A stretch of DNA of 64,000 nucleotides from Diadema setosum (taxonomy: Eukaryota; Echinodermata; Echinoidea; Diadematoida; Diadematidae), in assembly GCF_964275005.1 (NCBI RefSeq), contig NC_092700.1, positions 21,313,674 through 21,377,673 of the forward strand, given 5' to 3'. A model generated the notes under the pieces. It did no database searches and had not been told where the DNA came from. It saw nothing but the letters and a program-made list of their open reading frames with translations. This document shows, piece by piece, positions 24,197 to 34,353 of this stretch (its first letter is position 1; each line of letters opens with the position of its first letter). A program made the translations under genes and the position numbers.

Positions 24197-26129
24197 GGGG
24201 TTCCCACTATCGCACGATCAATTACGAACGACACGATTGAACATTCGTAACTGATCGTGGAAGTTTCGTTGAACTCGTCTGAAATTTCACGTTTGGATAC
24301 GAGGTTATGCGAGTCAATACGTGTTGCTTCGCTCGGATGCGATATGGTCACGATTGGTCTATTTCAAGCAATATGATCTGTCACGATCTGGTCTTCCGTT
24401 CAAATACGATCAGATGGGATTGTCCCGATTGAGTCCATCATGTCCATGATTAGTTCCAATCTACCACTATCATTACGATCGGGATCCCCGATTTGGTGCG
24501 TGCAGCTAGGTTCTGATACGTTCCAATACGAATACCGCGAATCAATGCGGGCTGTTGAGATAAGATACGATATCTTTCACGATCGGGATCAGAAGCGACC
24601 CCATTTAAGGTGCGATTGGACCCGAATGGGAATATTACAGTCCGGCAGACGATGGATTTCATTGTTTCTTTAACTTCTGCAGAGTGATAAGGCCTACTAT
24701 CCACAACCATTGATGATGGCAAGGGTTGACAGGTTGAGGATGATGACGACGTGACCTTTGCAGTATTGCGAATGACGATTACGTTATCATCAGAGAGAAA
24801 GCATCACCTAGACCAGCCGCAACCTCAGATAGTCCCTCCTCTAATTCAACCGAAAGAAATCAATAGATTATTGAATCGACGTGCTCATCCTCCCCCCTCA
24901 AAAAAAAGCAAACAAACGAATACACAAGATCAGATCATTGCCCCATCTTCTCCAGAAAAAAAAAAGATCAAGACAAATGTTTTCACCTTTCTTTGAAATA
25001 CATGAAGAAAAATTTGATGAAATTGAAGCTAAAAAAGGATGAGGTTTTTTTTTTTTTAATGCTAACATAATAAGTGTTATATAAGCTCAATATAAGAAAG
25101 TTGGTCGAACTAATAACATTGGTTGTGTGTTTGATTTCACATTCGCATAGTATGTATCATATGTATATTTATTTCAAAATGTCGCTATCTCATGGGGCAT
25201 TGAAAGTTTGGTTAGTTTGGCTTGATTTATTGTTTTATTTAACAGTGTTTAACAAAACCGCCATACACACACAACAGAAAGGTAACTCCCTTAAAATGTC
25301 ACTTTTTAACAAAAAGAAAGTCTTAAGCAAAATCATTTCGCAAGGGTATTGCTACACTAATTGACTAACTTCTGTGTGAAAAATAATGACAGTGATCTTT
25401 ATAGTCATGAACGAGTGACCTTACATCCACGACAATGGTCACTTTTCAAAAGTCGCAAAAGATAATTTGTGGGGTATGTGGAACATTCTGCTTCTGGTGG
25501 ATGTTTCTGTGGTGTTGTTATTTTATATTTCATTGTCCCAACCCTCCCTTATTCAACCTCGCAGAATACAAAATATATACCATTTGCGAGTGAAATAAGT
25601 GCAAATGTGCAGAATAAGCAGAAGAAAAGTGAAAAGTCGATCCCGATCAACACGATTAAGAAGCACGATTTGATAAGATTTGTTGCGTTTTGATACGATC
25701 CAAGACAATCTGATGCGAGATTAACGATCAAAAATTAATCGTGTTAATCGTATAAAATTTTTGAACCGTCCAAAAATTTTCTACGATTAACGCGATTGCC
25801 ACGATTGACCTCAAGATCTGATACAATCTAACAGGATCTAATAAGATCACCACGATTACTTTACGATTAAGACCACGAATTCAATCGTGGCGCCAATCGT
25901 GATAATGGGAACCGGGTCTAGGGCAATTACCCCCTGGGCAATTACCCCACACCCTTCCCCTGGCCCTAATCCTAATCCTAATCCTGAACCTAACCCTAAC
26001 GCTAAACTAAATCCCTAACCCTAAACCTAACCCTAACCCTAATCTTTACTCTAACCTTACCACCAACCAGAAATTGGCCGGGGGGTAATTGCCCTCTGGG
26101 GGTAATTGCCCGGATACGATGGGAACCCC
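24197..26129. mobile_element. Non-autonomous DNA transposon with GGGGTTCCCA ends
   Basis: The left end GGGGTTCCCACTATCGCACG is mirrored by the right end, which reads GATAATGGGAAC and then CCC once a nested insertion at 25914-26118 is set aside. Both subterminal regions are rich in CACGATT-like words in both orientations. Open frames inside are short and overlap on both strands, and I see no transposase motif. A target-site duplication is not evident. Confidence 0.65.
25914..26118 (-). mobile_element. Small DNA element with telomere-like core, copy 2, nested
   Basis: This is the reverse-orientation relative of 11504-11700. It starts GGGTCTAGGGCAATTACC, has a CCCTAA-rich core at about 25970-26045 and ends GCCCGGATACG. 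It is flanked by an exact 9-bp duplication, ATGGGAACC (25905-25913 and 26119-26127). That duplicated word is part of the terminal repeat of the transposon 24197-26129, so the insertion split the host's right end. Confidence 0.8.
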
Positions 26130-26694
26130 ACTTATACGAAGTTCACCTACACTACTCCAAGGACATTATCGAATCACGGACTCTTCCAAAAGGGGTGCGA
26201 ACGACTCTCACAGACCTGCTTCGAGGTCGCCCTTACTGGCGTGGTTACGCAACAGGATTGGAATGCCGCATAGGGGCCATTCATGATGTTCCATCCTGAC
26301 CAACGCCTTATATTCATTCCTTTACAATTGGATGAACGGTCTATGCACCCGTTTTCTTTCTTTTCTCTTTCCTTATGAAGCTTATGAAGCTTATGCTCGC
26401 TCTACCGTAATAACCCTTCCCTATCTCTGCGATGGTCTCAAAGAGATTCTATAAACCTCTTTTGATGGTCTTCACTCGCCCACTTTCAAAGACGTCCCGC
26501 GTTCACAGACATCCAACTTGTCTTAGAGAGCCTGCGTGAGGGTCATTGTGGATGCGTGTTCGCGGCATTTCCCGCTTCTCTTCCGCTGTCGAGGACTCGA
26601 TTTTCGGCTCATTTCGAGAAGGAATAAACCTTATCGAGGTCATCTAGCTTGTCGCCCACCTAGTTTTCCCCCTGCCTATCCGCATCACTTGAAG

Positions 26695-26855
26695 AAGGTC
26701 CTTGGGATATGTATTGGAGATGACACATGGTCTTGGGATGGCTCTGCTGACCGCCGGAGCATCAGGCTTCAGGCGGCCTGATGTGTTTCGTCTGATTGCC
26801 ACCACGTTCCTCATCGTCGCCGTCGGCAAATTCAGTGACGCAATTCCCAGCGTAG
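26695..26855 (+). CDS. Putative membrane-protein exon
   Basis: A frame opens after a pyrimidine-rich acceptor (CCTATCCGCATCACTTGAAG before 26695) and reaches a strong donor (GTAG|GTGAGT after 26855). It gives about 53 residues, entering in phase 2 and leaving in phase 1. The product has EMTHGLGMALLTAGASGF, a basic turn (RRPDVFR) and a hydrophobic segment (LIATTFLIVAVG). Third codon positions are GC-rich, unlike the flanks, which supports coding. I do not recognise the family and found no partner exon; a relic or a chance frame remains possible. Confidence 0.35.
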
Positions 26856-27492
26856 GTGAGTTGTTGACATCCGTCGTCTTTCCGTTGCCCTAAACTTCTT
26901 CATGTGAAACTTTATATCATGTAAGAAGAGGATGTATACATAAATAAGACGTTGCGAGATATGAAATTACAGGCACTGCGTGGCAAGAAAGCCATAGAAG
27001 CCAACGTAATAACCAATGGCAGAGACCCGTCCTTATAACTTGCACAACGAGCACCTGTAGCTGTCGAAACACACCAAAAGATGACAAAGCACAAATTTCA
27101 TCAACTATAAGAAACACCGCACTACAAACCATCATCTCGTTGCTGAACATGGCTTTGATGAGAAGATGCCGTATAAGTATAGACGTATAGAGGAAGGCTT
27201 AGGTCATTATTATGTACTTATCCTTAAAAAGAAATGTCTTACTTCTAAAAGTTTTTTTTTTCTGTCAGCATTGCATCTGCATAATATTATATCATTTTGC
27301 CACTGGTGTGGGAGGAGGAGACTACTTTTTCCACGTATATTGTACATGGAAACCAAGGCACGATAGATCACCCCAGCTATAAAGCAATGTCAGAGCATTC
27401 TGAACTCTACGAATTCAAGATTTGCTTGACGCCAACAGTGTGATGTCACGTGTCACATACTATGACAATTCCCTATAGTTACTAGCCATCTA
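26856..27492. other. No gene seen
   Basis: AT-rich sequence without supported exons. It may be intron downstream of the candidate exon at 26695-26855. Confidence 0.3.
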
Positions 27493-27842
27493 GGGATGGC
27501 TAGTAACTGATCAGTGGGAATAAGTGGGAATGCTGGGGGATGATTGTTCCAATTCTTGTGGGATTCATTTAAGAGTACATTATATATGTATTGTTGTGTG
27601 AAAATTATTTGCTTCAGAACGGTCTCATATTCAAGTAATGTGCAGTTTAATGTCCCGTCACTGTACAGGCATGCTAGCCTAGAACCATTAAACTGCACAT
27701 TACTTGAATATGAGACCATTCTGAAGCAAATAATTTTTACACAACAATAGATATACATGTGTAGTGTACTCTTAAATGAATCCCACAAGAATTGGAACAA
27801 TCATCCCCCAGCATTCCCACTGATCAGTTACTAGCCATCCCC
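27493..27842. mobile_element. Foldback element with about 160-bp stem
   Basis: Arms 27493-27652 and 27686-27842 are nearly perfect inverted copies around a 33-nt loop. The left arm carries a small extra direct repeat (AGTGGGAAT twice near 27515-27530), and the outermost part repeats CTAGCCATC in opposite orientations at the left end. It has no coding capacity. A transcript would form a long double-stranded hairpin. Confidence 0.85.
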
Positions 27843-28365
27843 GTTTCTGTATTGCATTTCTGTATTGTATTTAAAGACATTACTTTTCCCTCAGCCCGTT
27901 AAAGAACCGTAGTCACCTGTTCCTTCCAACTAAGTATAATGATCTTAGTCATTGAATTCTCTTTACTTTCATCTTCTTCTTCTTCTTTCCCTCCCTCCGT
28001 TTATTTCGGAGATTGACGAGCGTGGATCGCAGATAGGTGTTCAGGATTGCCGGGCACCTTCCTATTAGTTAGTTGATACATCAGGGGACAGAGTTGGATA
28101 TATTGATGTTTAGTCGGTTAAACAATATGGAGTTTGAATATACAGTAGTGGGAACACACCGGGATATTGTTATTAACAGACTGAGTGAGGTTAGGGTAAA
28201 AGTGTGGCATACGTAAACTGAAATGCAGTCTGGGTGCAATAGTCGTTGGAAGGAGAGGGATGGTCAAGTAGGCACTTTCTGTTCTGTTTGATGAATTCTT
28301 GGCGGATTCCAGTGGTGTAACAACTACATCAGTTGTTGTTAGGTAGGTCAAGTCTCTGGTGACAT

Positions 28366-28367
<2 letters not shown>

Positions 28368-28410
<43 letters not shown>
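28368..28410. repeat. (TA)n microsatellite
   Basis: About 21 TA units directly left of the foldback pair. Confidence 0.95.
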
Positions 28411-28412
<2 letters not shown>

Positions 28413-28672
28413 CGAAGAATCAAGAAATAAACTAGTAATGCATTATTTCGCCAATAAGAATGAGTTTATTGAACAACTCAAATTTTCGGTGGCCTCCACC
28501 TTCTTCAGGAGTCTCGACGCGGAATGTCAATACCAAAACATAAACATAACATAACTATTGCGTCGAGACTCCTGAAGAAGGTGGAGGCCACCGAAAATTT
28601 GAGTTGTTCAATAAACTCATTCTTATTAGCGAAATAATGCATTACTAGTTTATTTCTTGATTCTTCGCTATA
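28409..28672. mobile_element. Inverted pair of 112-bp arms between two TA runs
   Basis: The arms 28409-28520 and 28560-28672 differ at only about one position and are separated by a 39-nt spacer. Each arm contains GGTGGCCTCCACC or its complement and ends at GCGAAGAATCAAGAAAT. This may be two head-to-head copies of the end of one retroelement, as Penelope-like elements produce, but no reverse transcriptase is present. Confidence 0.75.
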
Positions 28673-28700
28673 TTGGAGCCAATACGTGAATTCGCAACAT

Positions 28701-28703
<3 letters not shown>

Positions 28704-28766
<63 letters not shown>
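28704..28766. repeat. (TA)n microsatellite
   Basis: About 31 TA units to the right of the foldback pair. Confidence 0.95.
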
Positions 28767-28769
<3 letters not shown>

Positions 28770-29754
28770 GAACGAAGCACCCAAAGAATTTTAAACGGTC
28801 TAATGTCTGGTACTCCTTGTCAAATACTAGCATGAGGGACTATGAATTAAGCTCAACAACACAACAAAGCCAACGTGAATTTAAAAAAAAGAAAGACTGA
28901 AAGTTGCCCCTAACGCACTTTTAGGATGCCGACGTGTACTGACGTACATTACGTAATAGAGGACAAAATTGCCTTGGGCACTTTTAACACTGACGTGATA
29001 TTCAGTTATTCATATTCATCATTGCATGAATTCAATAAAAAAATACTAATTTGTCTGATCAGGTACACACAGACATAAAAACACATGAAAACAACTTGTA
29101 TATAATACCTATGAACACAAACCCTGTCAAAACGACTCCTTTAATCAAATCAATGAGGTGTGTTCTAAAATGACGTGTACGACATCTTACCAGCTCAATA
29201 AACTTTGTCGGATGATGATCTTAAAACAATCCATAAAAACACCATAGGTATATCGCCTTACATAACCTTAAAGGGTTTAATGTCTGGAAAAAATCGACAT
29301 CGACTAGCCCTGAAGCTAAGTGGACTTAGTAATTACGTTTTTAATTTGTCCGCCCATTGTGTTTGCTTTCAAGTACGTTTTTTATGTGATACTTGATGAC
29401 TCACAACGCAAAGCATATAGAGAAAGTCATTGATGATACATTGTATCACGAATAAAATAGACCCTAGCAAAATAAAAGTTTAGTGAGCCATGGATTTTAT
29501 ACTGGCAATGTTGGTTTGTTCTCTCTTCGTCAACCATTTCTAATCATAATTATCAATCATGATAAATGAGATCTAGAGCTAACTATTCCACTAGTTCATG
29601 ACGGATGGATTTTTTTATTTTTTATAGCGCATATCATGACATGTACATCATTATCGGTTTTTCTTTCAACTGAAAGCCTTCAATGGAAGGCTGGGGATTA
29701 AAGATCGAAAAGCGATAATTTTATTTGCCTTTGATAAACATCAACTGTTTACAG
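28767..29754. other. No gene seen
   Basis: AT-rich sequence, no supported feature. Confidence 0.3.
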
Positions 29755-30024
29755 GAGAAAGAGATTGAAAACACAAGACGTCGCACCTCGTTTCATGCTT
29801 ATTGTCCCGGCTGCTCGAGTTTTGTAAGAACGGAATGTGAAGGATGTATGGTGCGTTTCGTCGCTGCGTCTGAAAATGATTATGGCCGCGCCCTCTACAT
29901 AGTCGCTGGATCACGTGACCTGAAAGCTGAACTCCCTTATACACCATCTTCTTTTCTTGATTTCCTCTTTTCAGAAGAACTGTCAAAGTTGCAGGGTTGT
30001 CTGAAACATGAGGTTTATGAGTGA
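29755..30024 (+). CDS. Weak candidate for a terminal exon with CxxC pairs
   Basis: A frame follows an acceptor-like site (CATCAACTGTTTACAG before 29755) and runs 89 codons to a TGA at 30022-30024. It contains YCPGCSSF and CEGC, two CxxC pairs that could bind zinc. No partner exon or polyadenylation signal was found, and the opposite strand is also partly open. I do not recognise the product, and chance is a serious alternative. Confidence 0.22.
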   Translation, partial: EKEIENTRRRTSFHAYCPGCSSFVRTECEGCMVRFVAASENDYGRALYIVAGSRDLKAELPYTPSSFLDFLFSEELSKLQGCLKHEVYE

Positions 30025-30254
30025 ATAATAGCCAAGGTCACATATCAGGATTATACGTTTGGTATGTCTGTGAAGAAGAAAGCTCAGAGATATAGATTAT
30101 GAAACAAAAAAGAGTGGGTTTCTCCAGTCTGCGAGAGAGAGAGATAGAGGAATTGCAGCAAGATCCAAGAAGAGTGAGTCTTGTAAAGCATTTGAGCGGT
30201 GTTACGGGACTATGCGTTTCCATCGCTTTGGCCACTTGGTGAGGAAGCTGTCTG

Positions 30255-31271
30255 CCGTGTCACACCTTTCCGGGCAAGCTACGCGCGCTTGTGGCAAGGA
30301 GGTAGTTTCCAGCACGTAGAAGATTTTCCGCGGGCGAACAAGAATGTTTGCAATTTTCGCATTTGTTTCTTACCTATTAGACGCGTGCTGCTTAGCTTCT
30401 GCTTGCGTGCATTCCGTGTGACCTGCGTGAGAGCCAACTCCTGCGAGGTGCTGCCGGTAAGGGTCTCCTACTGGTGTTCTGCGAGTACCTCTGCGAGCGA
30501 ACCCCACGACTCACTCGGAACAAGTTTTGAGCATGCTCAAGGCCTTGTTATACTGTATCTGGGGGAAGTTTTGCGGCTTGACTTGAAGGGGAAACAAATT
30601 TGCTCCCTGGAGCTCTCCGCAGTTGGTCAGCACCTGAATGTACCTAGCGCGTATCTCGCCTGTACTTGCCCGGAGGTGCTCACACAAGTCCGATTTAACC
30701 GCAGCCAAGTTTTGAGCATGACCAAAACTTTTTTCCGGGTGAGTCACGGGGATGCCCGGAGAGGTCCACGCAGAACGCCAGTAGGAGGCCCTTAGCGGCA
30801 GCACTTCGCAGGCAACTCCCACGCAGGTACTTCGCAGTCCCCGTATGCAGCCAAGATAATGACATTCCGTGGGACTTCGGTCATTCCTTCAGAGGAATTC
30901 CTTCACTGAGTTGTCAGCCCCCACGCGACTGGTACAAAGGTCACACAGTATACCCGCAAGTAAAATTTAAGTAGAACGCGTCCAGCAAGTAAGACACATG
31001 CACTGACTCGCCCAAATCCTTGTTCGCCCTCAGAAATTCTCGGTATGCTGGAAAATCCCTACACGCAACAGAATGCATAGCTTGCCCGGAAAGGTGTGAC
31101 AGGGCCTAAACATGGTTGCGGGTAAAAAGATTTGCGTGCACACCTCCGGGTGACTACGGGTGATATACGTGCTAGGTACTGTCATGTGCGGCTCATTCCG
31201 GGGACCTCCGGGTAGTAAAAATTCTTCTTTGCAAGTCGCACGCAAAGCTTGCCCGGAAAGGTGTGACACGG
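30255..31271. mobile_element. DNA element with 26-bp ends and nested internal inversions
   Basis: The left end CCGTGTCACACCTTTCCGGG recurs inverted at the right end (to 31271), and the match extends to CAAGCT. A third copy of this terminal word lies inside at about 31078-31101. A second inverted pair, about 30421-30490 and 30760-30831, lies within and includes TGCTGCCGGTAAGG against its complement. The long open frame across 30199-30795 begins outside the element and shows no transposase motif. Confidence 0.65.
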
Positions 31272-31350
31272 TCTTAAGGGTTATGTACCGTGAGCATTAA
31301 CCCCCAGGTGCTATGGGTCACTGTCTCATCAGTATACAGCCAAAAAGGTA

Positions 31351-31528
31351 CCCAGGGCACTGCTTCATAAAGCTGTTCGTAAAGTTACGAACAACTTACG
31401 AGCAACTGGTGATCAGTTCTGATGTGCTATACGTATCAGAATTTCCATAATTCAGCACAAGAACTGCTCACCAGTAGCTCGTAAGTCGTTCGTAACTTTA
31501 CAAACAGCTTTATGAAACACCCCCTGGG
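31351..31528. mobile_element. Foldback MITE, family shared with 48661-48816
   Basis: The arms read TTCATAAAGCTGTTCGTAAA and its complement around a short centre near 31440, and the ends are CCCAGGG and CCCTGGG. The related copy at 48661-48816 lies in an intron of the HYR gene. Confidence 0.8.
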
Positions 31529-31893
31529 CGTGTTTTGCATCTTATGGTATATCGTACGCCGGGTCCGTCTGTATACCGTGCCGAAAAAAATACGATTCAC
31601 CCTATACCCAGCTTATATAATACACAGATAAGATGTCAGCCGAGAAATTCCTCTCTCACATGATTAATCCCGGGAAGAAATGACGTCTCTAGAAAAGATT
31701 ATGCAAAGCATACTGTGTACTCCATTTTACCATTCATGCATATCTGTTTAACCAGGCCTCTGTAATACCTCCGCCATGCTTCAGTGGAGTCCTATCGGGT
31801 TGATCAAAATGTTTTTAACGCTCCACCCATTTCACTCACGCTCTTATGCACACACGAATGAATCTGATTGTGAATGTTTGGACATGTTTAGTT

Positions 31894-31896
<3 letters not shown>

Positions 31897-31937
<41 letters not shown>
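31897..31937. repeat. (TG)n microsatellite
   Basis: About 20 TG units. Confidence 0.95.
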
Positions 31938-31940
<3 letters not shown>

Positions 31941-33313
31941 TTTAAACATGTTATACAGTAATAATACACTTTGAAATCTGAACTCTTTTCTGTTAGTTGA
32001 ATGTTCGAGTTATGTAACATGTGAACGTTATATAGATACAGGCTATAAGCGGAGATTTACATAATCATACGTTTTAAATAGGTCGAAATCTCATTGAAAA
32101 TATTATTTCTGGACAGGGTTCAAAACGTTGAAGTTTTTTTTTGCCTTCTATATAGTATTATTTATATAGTATAACCGAATGTGATACAATATCCCATCCA
32201 TTTAATGTTGACAGATTTTTTTTTTCACACAAAATTCATAGATAAGAGGCCATTTTTAAGTATCTTTTTTTTTATATATAAAACAAACTTAAAACGTTTC
32301 TGTTTTTACTCCCTATGAATTTGAAAATTAAAGTTACTTCCAATTAATAATCCTTTAATAGTCGAGTTGTCTTTATCGCAACTGGCTAACAGATTGCCCT
32401 TCGAATAAAAATCCCCCTGATTGTGATGCATTAAGCCGTTGATTCGTATCACGGTCGTTACTCAAAAGAAAAAAAAAACCCAAACATCCGATTACAGGTA
32501 AACGTGTTTATGAAGGTCAAGTTGTACAAATCAGTTGCGCAATGTTTCTGGTCTGGTTTCTCATAAGGCCTATTCAAATGATCAAGTTATTTATCATAGT
32601 GTGAACGATTGACGCAAAATCAAAAAGACACAATTATCGATGTATAAGCCTATATACTTATATAAAATATACATCGAAATCACATTCACAAAAACTCTGA
32701 AAAGGAGACAACAAAAGTAACGATGAATCTTTTCCGGCTTCGGTAGAATTCTTTTATTGGGTTATGGTTAACAACATTTCACCTACTAAATGACGCACAC
32801 GAATGAGTCACAAAGATCGGGGTATAGGTCATGATATCATAATACTGTTGAACATGTAGGCCTACATATTTGCTCCGTATAAAACATGAAAATAAATCTC
32901 TCGCTTCATCAAGTTTCATCAAAATGTGATATATATATATATATACACCATACAGTAAGATATTTGAATATAATTGTATGATAATAATAATAACAATGCT
33001 AATGCTAATAATGCTAATGCTAATGCTAATAATAATAATAATAATAGTAATAATAATAATGATAATAATAATAATAATAATGGTGTTTGGATGTAGGCCC
33101 TATTAATGTAAAGGCATGAAAGAATATAGGCCTATTTATAATGACTAAAATATATTTAGAGACATATCATTATTTTATGTGCAATTACAATGTAAATCAT
33201 TAGATATGATTGCACACGTACTTTGTGTGTTTGAATTCTTCTTCGAGAAGTAGGCCGTACTTTCCTTTTTATATGTAAACACAATAAAACGTACATAGGT
33301 TTCACATCTAGCC
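31938..33313. other. AT-rich stretch, no gene seen
   Basis: Only low-complexity features are visible: a short TA run near 32932 and AAT/GCTAAT repeats at about 32980-33090. Confidence 0.4.
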
Positions 33314-33440
33314 TACACTCTAAGAAAATAAGCTTCAATTTTCCATTCTTACCAATACTGTTGCACCTGAGAAGGTGAAAAGCTCCCAGCTTGGCTTTAT
33401 GCATTTTGATGCAAAGTTCAATCTTTGTTCTTCGAGTGTA
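33314..33440. mobile_element. Short MITE with TACACTC ends
   Basis: The left end TACACTCTAAGAAAATAAG is mirrored by the right end, which reads TACACTCGAAGAACAAAG on the other strand. TA lies at both boundaries. The element is 127 bp and has no coding capacity. Confidence 0.6.
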
Positions 33441-33825
33441 AAATCTCCCTAAAATATTGAGAAGCATTGAGTGAGTACAACCTATAATCAGGCGTATTAT
33501 TTTCGCACTTGGGTTTGGAACAGACAAAGCTTTCGGATACCTGCAAAATATTTAGCTCTCAAAATAATAATTACAATATTGTTAGTCAATGTCACCATTC
33601 TCCCAATGTGTACATGCACGTATCCCTGGATACTGCGTTCTTTTTGTTTGTTTCACGTGATATTTTTAGACATGGCAAGGGAAAACACATAATGGCAGCT
33701 TCAACATACGATATGCGTACACAAACTATATCTCGCTGCATGGCGGTATTTTTGTAGCTTCTAATTGCCCCGAAATGGAAACAGAAATTGAACTGGCAAA
33801 AATGAGAAACGAAGAAGGAGGAGAG

Positions 33826-33869
33826 AGAAGAAGAAGAAGAAGAAGAAGAAGAAGAAGAAGAAGAAGAAG
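33826..33869. repeat. (GAA)n microsatellite
   Basis: About 14 GAA/AGA units. Confidence 0.9.
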
Positions 33870-34353
33870 ATGATGATCATGATCATGATCATAAAAGGCG
33901 AATTTAAGAAGAAGAACAAAATCAAGAAGAATAAAATAAGAATAAGGACAAGGATGAGGAGAAGAAGGAAAGCGACAAATCACAGTGTGACAGTGCAGAA
34001 AAAAAGGACTGGGTCCCTACATGGAAATGGGAGAAGAATGGGTTCTCTTTTTGAGATCATCTCCTATAATTCTCCTTTATAATTCACAAAGTCGAATCTA
34101 TCGAAGAAAGCCAGGAGAGGCTTGGTTCAAGCGTGTTTCTGCTTGAATAGCCTCAGCAACAACGCCTAATAGCTCGGTTATAAATACTTCTTCAATAAGA
34201 CCTTAGGGCGTCATGTAATACAAAAGCATTGCAAACTCTCCAACCACAAGCAGACCACTCCCATTGAGTAGCCGCAGGGGAGGACACAATAGAATACCAG
34301 GTGATCCGAGAAATACAAAATAATGATCGATACTCCGTTGAGTTGATTGGAGC

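Noticed and set aside
24440..24722. Overlapping open frames inside the 24197-26129 element
   Set aside because: They lie on both strands in CACGATT-rich sequence and show no protein motif.
28560..28640. Hammerhead ribozyme
   Set aside because: CTGAAGA, a GGTGG/CCACC stem and GAAA occur in the right order, as in the conserved core. I could not pair a stem I around the expected cleavage site, so it stays unproven.
30199..30795. 198-codon plus-strand open frame
   Set aside because: It begins outside the inverted-repeat element and runs across its end and an inner inverted arm. It shows no transposase motif, and the opposite strand is partly open too.
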